A stretch of DNA of 64,000 nt. Origin: Bacillota bacterium (lineage in GTDB: Bacteria > Bacillota_I > Bacilli_A > Izemoplasmatales > Hujiaoplasmataceae). Under the pieces are notes generated by a model that worked only from the letters and a program-made list of their open reading frames with translations, was not told where the DNA came from and did no database searches. The stretch is from positions 1-64,000 of the forward strand of contig JAHIVB010000004.1 in assembly GCA_018816905.1 (NCBI GenBank), written 5' to 3'. The translations under genes were made by a program, and so were the position numbers. Below, piece after piece: positions 7,119 to 15,615 of the stretch; position 1 is the first letter of the stretch; every line of letters begins with the position of its first letter.

Positions 7119-9812
7119 ATGGAAAACTATCAAAAGACAACAGAAGCAATTTTACAAGAACAAAAAGTTGAACTAAAAAAAGGGCTATCTTCATCTGAGG
7201 TATTAGCGAGACAGGAAAAATTTGGGAAAAATGAATTAAGAGAAAAAAAGAAGAAAACATTCTTTCAAATGTTTCTTGAACAATTCAAAGATTTTCTTGT
7301 CATCATTTTATTGATAGCCGCTGCAATTTCAATTGTTACCGGAATCTTGACGGATGAGGGCATGGTTGACGGTCTCGTCATTTTGGCAATCGTGATTTTG
7401 AATGCTATTCTAGGCGTTACCCAGGAACAAAAAGCCAGCAACGCATTAGCTGCTTTGAAAAAAATGAGTTCTCCTCACGCAAAAGTACTTAGAGATGGCG
7501 TTGTGAAGGACGTTCCTTCCACAGATTTGACTCTAGGTGACATTGTTTATCTGGAAACCGGAGATTACGTAGCCGCTGACATTCGTTTGTTGGAAAGCAC
7601 GAATTTAAAATTAGACGAATCTGCATTAACCGGTGAGTCCAATCCGGTAGAAAAAGACGCAAAAATCGTTTATGAAGAAGATCGTCTTTTGGCAGAACGC
7701 TATAACTTAGCATATATGTCCACATTGGTTTCGTATGGAAAAGCCGTGGGGATTGTAACTGAAATTGGAATGTCTACTGAAATAGGAAAAATAGCGACAT
7801 TGCTTGATGCAGTAGAAGAAGGCAAAACACCTCTTCAAAAGACAATAGATGCATTTGCCAAAGTTCTTGGTTTTATCTGCATTGGCGTTTCCATAATCGT
7901 ATTCGCTCTTGGCGTATTACAAGGCAATGACATCTTCGAAATATTCCTTACAGCCATTGCGCTTGCGGTTGCCGCAATTCCAGAAGGGCTCACAGCTGTC
8001 ATCACTGTCGTACTTGCACTTGGCATGCAAAGAATGGTCAAACGACACGCTATTATCAAAAATCTTTCTACTGTTGAGACTTTAGGTCAAGCAACGGTCA
8101 TTTGCTCTGATAAAACAGGTACTTTGACCCAAAACGAAATGACCGTTAGAAAAGTATTTGATTTGACAAATGATTATGATGTTACAGGTTCGGGATACGA
8201 TACGAAAGGTCAAGTCCTATCAGCAAATAAAGAAGCAGTTAAAACTTCTAACCTTGATATGATATATAAAGTATGCTTGCTCTGTAATGACGCTATTATG
8301 GAAGACCAAAAAGTGCTTGGTGATCCAACTGAGGGAGCTTTATTAGTGCTAGCTCAAAAAGGTGGATATAATCTAAAAGGTAAAAACGAGTTATATCCTC
8401 AAGCCAATGAATACTCTTTTGATTCTACTAGAAAAATGATGACTTCAATCAATATGGTTGATTCCGAATACCTCGTTTTGACCAAAGGTGCAACTGATCA
8501 GTTAATTAAGCAATGTAACAGAATTCAAATCGGAGATGAAATCCGTGCTCTAACGAAAAAAGACATTAAGATGATTCTTGACAAAAACGATGAATACTCT
8601 GCTCAAGCTTTTAGAGTGTTAGGTTACGCTTATCAAAAAACTACCACCCCAGAATCCATGGATTTGGAGAACGACTTAATCTTTGTCGGTATGACCGCAA
8701 TGATTGATCCTCCACGTCCGGAAGCAAAAGCTTCGATTGAAGCATGCCATCATGCAGGCATTCGCGTCATGATGATTACTGGAGACCATTTGATGACCGC
8801 AAAAGCGATTGCATCAGAGTTAGGAATATTGAAACCCGGACATTTAGCTTTGTCTGGAGAAGATACGTTAAAGATGTCGGATGAAGAGTTCGAAGATGCA
8901 ATTATGAATTGTGATGTCTTTGCCAGATCGACACCTAAAGATAAAATCAGAATAGTGGAAGTCTTGCAAAAACACGGAGAAATTGTTGCAATGACAGGAG
9001 ACGGAGTCAATGATTCACCTGCATTAAAGCAAGCTGACATCGGAGTTGCAATGGGAATTACGGGTACGGAAGTATCTAAAGAAGCCAGCAATATGATTTT
9101 AACTGACGATAATTTCTCTTCAATAGTAAGCGCGGTTGAAGAGGGAAGAATTATTTATAGCAATATCCGCAAATTTACAATCTATTTGATTTCATGTAAC
9201 ATTGGGGAGATATTGGTTATCTTCCTTGCAATGCTTTTAAACTTCATGTTCACCTTTGACGGTGAAGCTGTGATTCCTCTATTGGCAATCCACTTACTTT
9301 GGATTAATCTTATGACCGACGCCTTTCCTGCATTCGCACTTGGAATGGAAAAGGGAGAAAAAGGAATCATGGATCAGGCTCCTAGAAAAACAAATGAGAA
9401 ATTGTTGAACAAACCCACTTTAGTTAAGGTTTTCGTACAAGGATTTGGGCTTGCTTTAGCAGGATTAACTTCTTTCTGGTTAGGGACCCATGTATTTCCT
9501 GAAGCTGATTTGGCTCAAGCAAGGACAATGATTTTCGTAACGATTATTTTCGGTGAATTGTTTAGAACATATGCCGCAAGATCTGAATCGAAATTCTTAT
9601 TCCAAATGAAGCCTTTCGATAACAAATATGTGAATATGAGTGTATTTTTTAGTGCTTCAATGCTAATGTTACTGGTATACATTCCACCATTCGCTTCCAT
9701 CTTTAAAATCGAAGCTTTGACTTTGTTAGAATTGATCACTGCAGCATCACTTGGAATCGTACCGATGTTGTTTGGCGAATTAACCAAAATATGGCACGAT
9801 AAAATAAATTAA
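7119..9812 (+). CDS. P-type cation ATPase (P2A, probable Mn2+/Ca2+ exporter)
   Basis: The 897-residue product is a full-length P2A pump. Visible landmarks are the N-terminal cation ATPase domain, the LTGES actuator loop near residue 172, AIPEGL in M4 near 288, the phosphorylation site CSDKTGTLT with Asp near 331, TGDHLMTAKA, and the hinge TGDGVNDSPALK near 625. Transport-site residues of SERCA are kept: Glu in PEGL, Asn and Glu in CNIGEI of M5, and Asn, Thr and Asp in NLMTDAFPA of M6. By similarity it would be called a Ca2+ pump, but the Mn riboswitch in its leader points to Mn2+ efflux, as for related riboswitch-controlled bacterial pumps. AGGAGG precedes the ATG. Confidence 0.88.
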   Translation: MENYQKTTEAILQEQKVELKKGLSSSEVLARQEKFGKNELREKKKKTFFQMFLEQFKDFLVIILLIAAAISIVTGILTDEGMVDGLVILAIVILNAILGVTQEQKASNALAALKKMSSPHAKVLRDGVVKDVPSTDLTLGDIVYLETGDYVAADIRLLESTNLKLDESALTGESNPVEKDAKIVYEEDRLLAERYNLAYMSTLVSYGKAVGIVTEIGMSTEIGKIATLLDAVEEGKTPLQKTIDAFAKVLGFICIGVSIIVFALGVLQGNDIFEIFLTAIALAVAAIPEGLTAVITVVLALGMQRMVKRHAIIKNLSTVETLGQATVICSDKTGTLTQNEMTVRKVFDLTNDYDVTGSGYDTKGQVLSANKEAVKTSNLDMIYKVCLLCNDAIMEDQKVLGDPTEGALLVLAQKGGYNLKGKNELYPQANEYSFDSTRKMMTSINMVDSEYLVLTKGATDQLIKQCNRIQIGDEIRALTKKDIKMILDKNDEYSAQAFRVLGYAYQKTTTPESMDLENDLIFVGMTAMIDPPRPEAKASIEACHHAGIRVMMITGDHLMTAKAIASELGILKPGHLALSGEDTLKMSDEEFEDAIMNCDVFARSTPKDKIRIVEVLQKHGEIVAMTGDGVNDSPALKQADIGVAMGITGTEVSKEASNMILTDDNFSSIVSAVEEGRIIYSNIRKFTIYLISCNIGEILVIFLAMLLNFMFTFDGEAVIPLLAIHLLWINLMTDAFPAFALGMEKGEKGIMDQAPRKTNEKLLNKPTLVKVFVQGFGLALAGLTSFWLGTHVFPEADLAQARTMIFVTIIFGELFRTYAARSESKFLFQMKPFDNKYVNMSVFFSASMLMLLVYIPPFASIFKIEALTLLELITAASLGIVPMLFGELTKIWHDKIN

Positions 9813-9838
9813 TTCACTTTTTAAATTTCACTATAATA

Positions 9839-9867
9839 TTGAAATAACCGCGTTTTTAGGGTAAAAT
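9839..9867 (+). promoter_or_regulatory. Promoter for the 9898 gene
   Basis: TTGAAA (9839-9844), a 17-base spacer, then TAAAAT (9862-9867). Confidence 0.75.
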
Positions 9868-9897
9868 AAAAGAAAGACGTACCAAGGGGGATTGCAG

Positions 9898-10440
9898 ATG
9901 AAAAACAATATCACCCGTAACGTCACTTTGAGTTCAAAAGAGAAAGTGGTAAAAGACTTTAAGAAGTTGCAAGCGATCGGAACGTTTGCACAAGTTCTTT
10001 TGACTAGTAATCGGTTGATAATCTACACAAGAGGAATAGCAACTAACCGAGGAAAAAAAGTGCGAAAGAAAATGATGAATGAAATTGATTTAAAAAGCAT
10101 CCATCGTTTTGAATACTACGAGGAAACCAAAAAATTACCTTTACTAGTCCGTTTTTTTGGTTTGATTCTATTTGCCGGAATTGCCTATTTAGTATATTTA
10201 TACTATTCTGGTGGACTAACCATCCCTGTGTACCCCTACCAATCAATGTATACAGATTACGGCGGTTTGGGATTACTCATGCTTATCAGTTTGATTTTAA
10301 TGTTTAAATCTAAAAGCATCTTGTATATGAAAATAATATCTGGTTCTGGCATGGAAGAGAAAACAACCCTTCGGTTGCAAGCGAACCGATACAATGAAAT
10401 GGCCATTAAATTCTTAGCAGGAAAAATAAGAACAAACTAA
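9898..10440 (+). CDS. Uncharacterised membrane protein with PH-like N-terminal part
   Basis: The 180-residue product begins with a soluble stretch (residues about 1-75). Its alternating strands (LLTSNRLIIYTRG, followed by basic residues) resemble bacterial PH-like membrane domains. Two hydrophobic segments follow near 80-102 and 118-138, and then a short tail. The ATG at 9898 is preferred over the TTG at 9892 because AAGGGGG at 9884-9890 has correct spacing to the ATG. It has its own promoter and terminator, so it is a monocistronic gene. Function unknown. Confidence 0.65.
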   Translation: MKNNITRNVTLSSKEKVVKDFKKLQAIGTFAQVLLTSNRLIIYTRGIATNRGKKVRKKMMNEIDLKSIHRFEYYEETKKLPLLVRFFGLILFAGIAYLVYLYYSGGLTIPVYPYQSMYTDYGGLGLLMLISLILMFKSKSILYMKIISGSGMEEKTTLRLQANRYNEMAIKFLAGKIRTN

Positions 10441-10463
10441 AGCGCAGCGATGCGCTTTTTTTA
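10441..10463 (+). terminator. Intrinsic terminator
   Basis: Stem AGCGCA / TGCGCT with tetraloop GCGA followed by a T run, directly after the stop at 10440. Confidence 0.8.
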
Positions 10464-10517
10464 TTTTTGACTTTCGATTGTATTTTCGTAAATATCCTAT
10501 TTCAACCAATAAAAAAA

Positions 10518-10526
10518 TGATATAAT
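10518..10526 (+). promoter_or_regulatory. Extended -10 promoter for the transporter gene
   Basis: TG-A-TATAAT at 10518-10526, 40 bases before the ATG at 10566. The -35 region (TATTTC) is weak. Confidence 0.65.
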
Positions 10527-10565
10527 ACCGATATGTGTGCATTAAATAAATTGAAGAGGTGAATT

Positions 10566-12164
10566 ATGAAACTTGATTACAAAAAAGTCTTTTTTGTAGG
10601 TATGGCATTTTTTCTAATTTCAATGTTTTGGCAAACCTACGATTCAATCATTACCAAGATTTTAATTGACAAATTCGGATTGAATCAAACTTGGTCTGGT
10701 GTAGTTATGGCTATGGATAACGTTTTGGCAGTTTTCATGTTACCATTGTTTGGACACTTATCTGACAAGACAAATTCAAAACGAGGAAGAAGAACGCCTT
10801 ACATTATTTTAGGAACCATTGTTGCCGCTTTTGCCTTTATCGCATTATCCTATACGGATCATGTACAAACCTTAAAAATAGAAGCTGAGACGACAATTGA
10901 AGTGGATTATCAGAGCATTCAATCGGCCGATTTAACGATTTCAAATTGGGAAAACATTATGACCGAAATGGATTCTGAACGTTCTGCAGCCGTCGTGAAT
11001 GGAACAATCACGGCATCCGATTACACTGAATTTCAGACCGATGTTTATGATCCAATGACTTTGATACTTGATGAAGACGCCGTTTTGGATTCGTTTGAAA
11101 CCGATCAACTGAAAGATTATTATTATTCTTATTTGAATGGGCGTGCATGGGAACTTACAAGTCATAACCCAACGACATTCATCGCTTTTGCAGGTCTACT
11201 ATTCATCGCATTGGTATCAATGGCAACTTTTAGATCTCCAGCCGTTGCTTTGATGCCCGATGTCGTCGTAAAACCTTTAAGAAGTAAAGCCAACGCTGTA
11301 ATCAACTTAATGGGTACATTCGGAGGAATTTTATCGATATTAATTCTTTCCTTGTTTGGATTAAGCAAGTTTTCCTATGTTAATTACGCTCCAGCGTTTA
11401 TTGCTGTTGGATTATTGATGCTTGTATTCCTCGCAATCTTTTTATGGAAGGTTAACGAGCCTAAACTAGTTAAAAAAAGAGAAGAAGATGACTTAAAGTA
11501 TGGATTAACAGAAGAAAAAGAAGCGGAAGTTCTACATGAAAGTGTTGAAGAACTTTCGAAAGAGAAGTCCAAATCATTATTCTTAATTTTAAGTAGTGTA
11601 TTTTTATGGTTTGTTGGATATAATGCAGTTACGACTAAACTATCCGATTATGCTCCAAAAGTTTTGAATTTAGGATACGCAACCCCCTTATTGATTGCGC
11701 AAGCAGCTGCTTTAATTGCTTTTATTCCGATTGGAATCATCGCAACCAAAATCGGAAGAAAAAAGACCATTCTTATCGGTATTTCATTACTTACATTATG
11801 CTTTGGTTCAATTTACTTCTTGACTGTAGATACAGCCGCATTGATGTATGTAATCTTTGGATTGACAGGTATTGGATGGGCTACTATCAATGTGAACTCG
11901 TATCCAATGGTTGTTGAACTTTCAAAAGGATCGAATGTTGGTAAATACACAGGATATTATTACACATTTTCAATGGCAGCTCAAATCTTGACTCCGATAT
12001 TATCCGGTTTGTTAATGGATGAGTTTTCCAGAAAAATCTTGTTCCCATATGCGACTTTATTTGTTCTCCTTTCATTCTTTACAATGTTGCTCGTAAAACA
12101 TGGCGATGCAGTTGTCACAAAGAAAGAATCAGTTTTAGAGAGTTTTGACGTCGATATGGATTAA
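10566..12164 (+). CDS. MFS/GPH-type sugar transporter with a large outer loop
   Basis: The 532-residue product has twelve predicted membrane segments. Landmarks are the first helices with FWQTYDSIITKIL, the cytosolic loop GHLSDKTNSKRGRRTPYI typical of GPH and SLC45-like carriers, and a second-half loop GIIATKIGRKKT. Residues about 100-200 form a roughly 100-residue hydrophilic acidic stretch (ADLTISNWENI, QTDVYDPMTLILDEDAV) between two early helices, where usual members have a short loop; by topology it faces outside. A second charged region (about 303-340) is the central cytosolic loop. The substrate is probably a sugar or glycoside with H+ or Na+ symport, but this is not proven. GAGGTG precedes the ATG. 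Confidence 0.75.
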   Translation: MKLDYKKVFFVGMAFFLISMFWQTYDSIITKILIDKFGLNQTWSGVVMAMDNVLAVFMLPLFGHLSDKTNSKRGRRTPYIILGTIVAAFAFIALSYTDHVQTLKIEAETTIEVDYQSIQSADLTISNWENIMTEMDSERSAAVVNGTITASDYTEFQTDVYDPMTLILDEDAVLDSFETDQLKDYYYSYLNGRAWELTSHNPTTFIAFAGLLFIALVSMATFRSPAVALMPDVVVKPLRSKANAVINLMGTFGGILSILILSLFGLSKFSYVNYAPAFIAVGLLMLVFLAIFLWKVNEPKLVKKREEDDLKYGLTEEKEAEVLHESVEELSKEKSKSLFLILSSVFLWFVGYNAVTTKLSDYAPKVLNLGYATPLLIAQAAALIAFIPIGIIATKIGRKKTILIGISLLTLCFGSIYFLTVDTAALMYVIFGLTGIGWATINVNSYPMVVELSKGSNVGKYTGYYYTFSMAAQILTPILSGLLMDEFSRKILFPYATLFVLLSFFTMLLVKHGDAVVTKKESVLESFDVDMD

Positions 12165-12173
12165 AGTTTCAAT

Positions 12174-12218
12174 AAAAAAAGGTTTTGCCGATGCATTGCA
12201 TGGACAAAACCTTTTTTA
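12174..12218. terminator. Bidirectional terminator between convergent genes
   Basis: Long stem AAAAAAAGGTTTTG / CAAAACCTTTTTT around a 16-base loop. It serves the transporter gene on the plus strand and overlaps the stop codon of the minus-strand phosphodiesterase. Confidence 0.85.
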
Positions 12219-12959
12219 TTTTGATTGTTTGGGAAGAAAATATTCAAATACAGAATTGTGATAGTGTTTCTTAACCATGTCGAACTGCTCTTGAGATTGT
12301 GATGCATATCCAATCACAGTCATTCCTCTTTTCATCTGCCGATCGATATATTTGTTTGGCATATCTTTAACACCATAGTTTATAAAGTCAGGTTTTGTGA
12401 AGATCTTTAGTATCATCGACTTCATAATCCACTTCGTTATTCTCTTCATTTTTGGATCATCCTTGAAATACTCAGTTACTTGTCCTCTAATAATTTCAGG
12501 ATGGTTCTTTTTAAACCAATATACCGTCATGGGATGGAACGAATGCATTGCCCATACTCCTTTATAATCTTTCATTACTTCCATGAATCGACTACAGAGT
12601 AAACTGTTGTCGCCCAGTGGTTTCAGTTCGATTAATAGAGGGACTTTGCCATCCACAAAGTCCAGTACTTCTTTAAGGGAAGGAATGTGTTCGTCCGAGT
12701 TTAAAATCCGATAAGAACTGATTTCATCAAAGTTGAGTTCGCTTAACGATTTATCTACACCACATAATCTTTTGAAATCGGGATCATGAAAACAAACGAC
12801 GGTTCCATCCTTCATGACGTTAATGTCAAACTCGATTCCATAACCTCTTTTTATGGCATTTTCAAATGCTAAAAGAGTATTTTCAGGTACAGTCTTATCG
12901 ATTGTATGTAAGCCTCTGTGAGCAATCAAACCATTTCTAATCCAAGTCAAATCTTTCAT
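12216..12959 (-). CDS. Glycerophosphodiester phosphodiesterase
   Basis: The 247-residue product hydrolyses glycerophosphodiesters to sn-glycerol 3-phosphate and an alcohol. The catalytic set is visible: IAHRG near residue 12, PENT near 25, IEFDI near 40 with the metal-binding acid residues, and the second catalytic His in CFHDP near 54. Later strands include PLLIELKP. There is no signal peptide, so it acts in the cytosol. Length is normal for the short GDPD family. It is convergent with the transporter gene and shares its terminator. Confidence 0.88.
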   Translation of the reverse strand: MKDLTWIRNGLIAHRGLHTIDKTVPENTLLAFENAIKRGYGIEFDINVMKDGTVVCFHDPDFKRLCGVDKSLSELNFDEISSYRILNSDEHIPSLKEVLDFVDGKVPLLIELKPLGDNSLLCSRFMEVMKDYKGVWAMHSFHPMTVYWFKKNHPEIIRGQVTEYFKDDPKMKRITKWIMKSMILKIFTKPDFINYGVKDMPNKYIDRQMKRGMTVIGYASQSQEQFDMVKKHYHNSVFEYFLPKQSK

Positions 12960-12983
12960 TATCTATCCCTCATTTCAAAGATA

Positions 12984-12989
12984 ATTATA
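12984..12989 (-). promoter_or_regulatory. Promoter -10 for the phosphodiesterase gene
   Basis: The minus strand reads GGTATAATTATC, with TATAAT at 12989-12984. A 14-base inverted repeat TGTTTCTCGAAACA at 12995-13008 lies just upstream, over the -35 side, and could be an operator. Confidence 0.5.
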
Positions 12990-13042
12990 CCATTTGTTTC
13001 TCGAAACATACCAGCATTGTTTTTAATATTTTAGGTTCATTA

Positions 13043-13051
13043 TGATATAAT
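13043..13051 (+). promoter_or_regulatory. Extended -10 promoter for the alcohol dehydrogenase gene
   Basis: TG-A-TATAAT at 13043-13051, 25 bases before the GTG start at 13077. Confidence 0.65.
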
Positions 13052-13076
13052 ATACAATAGTTGAAAGGGTGATATT

Positions 13077-14252
13077 GTGGAAAATTTTACTTTTTACAGT
13101 CCAACAGAATTTGTCTTTGGAAAAAATTCAGAGACCTTAACATGGAAATTGTTAAAAAAACATCAAGCGAAGAAAGTCCTTATTCATTACGGAGGAGGTT
13201 CTGTCATTCGATCCGGTTTACTACAAAAGATTGAGAATCAATTGAAGGAAAACCGAATTGAATATGTCATGCTCGGAGGAGCTAGACCCAATCCTGTTGA
13301 TTCAAAAGTATATGAAGGAATTGAATTATGTAAAACAGAGAATATTGATTTTGTGTTAGCTGTTGGCGGAGGATCTGCGATTGATTCAGCAAAAGCAATT
13401 GCCGATGGCAGCAAATATGAAGGCGACTTTTGGGATTTGTTCGATAATAAGGCAAAAATCGAAGCATCTCTACCTGTAGGGGTTGTCCTTACAATACCGG
13501 CAGCCGGATCTGAGGGGTCGGGCTCCGCTGTAATTACAAAGGAAAGTTTAGGCCTGAAAAGAGGAGTTTATTCTGTTTTTCATCGACCTGTTTTTGCAAT
13601 TATCAATCCAGAATTAACCTATACTTTGCCAATGTATCAAACTGCAGCTGGAATTGTGGACATGATGAGCCATATTTTTGAAAGATATTTAACAAAGTCA
13701 ACGGGAGTCGAACTTACGGACCGTCTTTCTGAAGGCACACTGATATCAATCATGGAAGCAGCAAGAGTAATATTTAAAAATCCTACAAATTATGATGCTA
13801 GAGCTACTATTTGTTGGGCTGGAACGATTGCACATAATGGAAGTCTTGGTGTTGGCAGAGTTGAAGATTGGGTCACTCATGGACTGGAACATGAGCTAAG
13901 CGCTCTTTACGACGTAACACACGGAGCTGGGTTAGCGGTGATGTTTCCGGCTTACATGAAATACACCATTGATGAAGACGTTAATCGTTATTATCAACTT
14001 GCGACAAGAGTGTTTGGCGTAGAAAGAGATGAAAACAACAAAAGAGGAGTTGCTCTCTTAGGAATTGATAAATTAGTTGAGTTCTTTATCGAAATAGGTA
14101 TGCCTGTTACTTTTGATGAGATTGGCGCAAAAAAAGAAGATATAAATTTCTTATTGAATCAATTAGAAATCAATCGAGGATTCCCTGTTGGATCCTTCAA
14201 GACACTATCGAAAGAAGATTGTAGAAACATCTATTTACTAGCTTGTTTATAA
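13077..14252 (+). CDS. Iron-containing alcohol dehydrogenase (butanol dehydrogenase type)
   Basis: The 391-residue product belongs to the group III metal-dependent alcohol dehydrogenases of the YqhD/BdhA branch and reduces aldehydes to alcohols with NAD(P)H in fermentation. Visible motifs are GGGS near residue 40, the nucleotide loop VGGGSAIDSAKA near 98, PAAGSEGSGSAV near 140, and metal-ligand regions AGIVDMMSHIFERY near 190-205 and THGLEHELS...THGAGLAV near 255-280. It uses a GTG start behind AGGGTGAT. Length is normal for the branch. Alcohol chain length and cofactor preference cannot be told from sequence. Confidence 0.85.
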   Translation: MENFTFYSPTEFVFGKNSETLTWKLLKKHQAKKVLIHYGGGSVIRSGLLQKIENQLKENRIEYVMLGGARPNPVDSKVYEGIELCKTENIDFVLAVGGGSAIDSAKAIADGSKYEGDFWDLFDNKAKIEASLPVGVVLTIPAAGSEGSGSAVITKESLGLKRGVYSVFHRPVFAIINPELTYTLPMYQTAAGIVDMMSHIFERYLTKSTGVELTDRLSEGTLISIMEAARVIFKNPTNYDARATICWAGTIAHNGSLGVGRVEDWVTHGLEHELSALYDVTHGAGLAVMFPAYMKYTIDEDVNRYYQLATRVFGVERDENNKRGVALLGIDKLVEFFIEIGMPVTFDEIGAKKEDINFLLNQLEINRGFPVGSFKTLSKEDCRNIYLLACL

Positions 14253-14276
14253 AGAGGAGAAATCCTCTTTTTATTT
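14251..14276 (+). terminator. Intrinsic terminator
   Basis: Stem AAAGAGGA / TCCTCTTT with loop GAAA and a T-rich tail, overlapping the stop codon at 14250-14252. Confidence 0.8.
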
Positions 14277-14336
14277 TTATTTGGATTCAATTTCATAAAT
14301 GAAAGGATTTCTTATAGATTTTTTAAAAGTAAACAG

Positions 14337-14365
14337 TTGTTTATTATATAAATGAAGTGTATAAT
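14337..14365 (+). promoter_or_regulatory. Promoter for the epimerase gene
   Basis: TTGTTT (14337-14342), a 17-base spacer, then TATAAT (14360-14365). The start point near 14372 lies after the ATG at 14352, which excludes that ATG as the translation start. Confidence 0.75.
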
Positions 14366-14390
14366 GAAGTTGAACAAAGGAGGTGGAATC

Positions 14391-15407
14391 TTGAAATGTT
14401 TAGTTACGGGAGCAACCGGTCACATCGGAAATGTTCTCGTGAAACAGTTGTATCAACAAGGACATGATGTCACGGCGCTAGTCTTACCGAAAGATAAAGC
14501 TTATATGATTGAAGCGTACGCTCGTATAATATATGGAAACATCCTTGATATGGAATTTTTACTTCAAAATGTTGTAGATTTTGATGTTGTATTTCATTTG
14601 GCAGGCATTGTTGAAATTGGAACCGGAAACAAGAAGAAGTTATTCAAAGTCAACGTCGACGGGACAAATAACATTCTCAAAGCATGCCAATCAAACCATA
14701 TAAAAAGATTGATCTATACTTCATCAGTGCATGCTATCGAAGAATTACCAAAAGATCAAACTATGAAAGAAGTTACTGAGTTTGACCCTAACAAAGTAAA
14801 GGGCTTATATGCAAAAACGAAAGCGATTGCTACTTCGCTCGTTTATAATCAAGAAGATCCCAATTTGGAAGTGGTGATTGTTCATCCTTCTGGAGTCATT
14901 GGCCCTCACGATTATCAACTATCGAATATTTCTCAACTGTTTATTGACTTTTTGATGGGACGCTTGACCGCCTATATGAAGGGTGGCTACAATTTTGTCG
15001 ACGTAAGAGATGTTGCGGATGGCATTATTAAGGCAGCTCTTTTAGGAAAAAACAAATCATGCTATATTCTGTCGGGAGAAGAAATCACAGTAAAGGAATT
15101 ATTAGATACAATTTCTGAATACACCGGCAAGAAGAAGATTAAGACCAAACTGGCTTTCTGGTTTATCTTCGCTATGAGTTACTTTGCAGAGATCTACTAT
15201 AAAATCGCAAAGCAAAAACCGTTGTTTACTCATTACTCGATTGTTGTGTTGAAATCAAATTATCATTTCAGCAATGAACTCGCAAAAAAAGAACTCGGGT
15301 TTCATGTGCGTAGTATTAAAACGTCCATTCACGACGCAATCGAATTTACTCGCACCAATTTTTTGATGAAGAAAGGCAAAAAATACATTCGAAAATCATT
15401 GGATTAA
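14391..15407 (+). CDS. NAD-dependent epimerase/dehydratase family protein
   Basis: The roughly 338-residue product is an extended short-chain dehydrogenase. The Rossmann motif LVTGATGHIGN opens the protein, VFHLAG is the next strand, and the catalytic set is Ser in YTSSVHA with YAKTKA (Tyr and Lys). The C-terminal half resembles dihydroflavonol reductase or 3-beta-HSD-like members (SGEEITVKELLDTISEYTGKK). The TTG at 14391 is chosen because AAAGGAGGTG ends about 5 bases before it and the promoter lies downstream of the earlier ATG. The substrate is probably a sugar nucleotide or a ketone; not determined. A terminator follows. Confidence 0.78.
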   Translation: MKCLVTGATGHIGNVLVKQLYQQGHDVTALVLPKDKAYMIEAYARIIYGNILDMEFLLQNVVDFDVVFHLAGIVEIGTGNKKKLFKVNVDGTNNILKACQSNHIKRLIYTSSVHAIEELPKDQTMKEVTEFDPNKVKGLYAKTKAIATSLVYNQEDPNLEVVIVHPSGVIGPHDYQLSNISQLFIDFLMGRLTAYMKGGYNFVDVRDVADGIIKAALLGKNKSCYILSGEEITVKELLDTISEYTGKKKIKTKLAFWFIFAMSYFAEIYYKIAKQKPLFTHYSIVVLKSNYHFSNELAKKELGFHVRSIKTSIHDAIEFTRTNFLMKKGKKYIRKSLD

Positions 15408-15416
15408 TGTCAAAAT

Positions 15417-15454
15417 AAAACATGAAAAACAAACAAAGTTTTCATGTTTTTTTT
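15417..15454 (+). terminator. Intrinsic terminator
   Basis: Stem AAAACATGAAAA / TTTTCATGTTTT followed by a T run. Confidence 0.8.
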
Positions 15455-15615
15455 AACGACATTTTCTTTTAATTAAGAGAAAGAAGATTTAAAAAATTCA
15501 GACGTTTTTTTTATACGTCAAAAAATGGACTTCATTTGCTTGAAGAAGATTTTTTTGAATCATCTTTTTCGTAAAATCTCCTCCCTTATATTGTATAATG
15601 GTATTGGTGATGCGA

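Noticed and set aside
15501-15519. Hairpin GACGT / ACGTC before the helicase gene as a terminator
   Set aside because: Only five base pairs with a T-filled loop and followed by A rather than T on the plus strand; too weak, and a good terminator already lies at 15417-15454.
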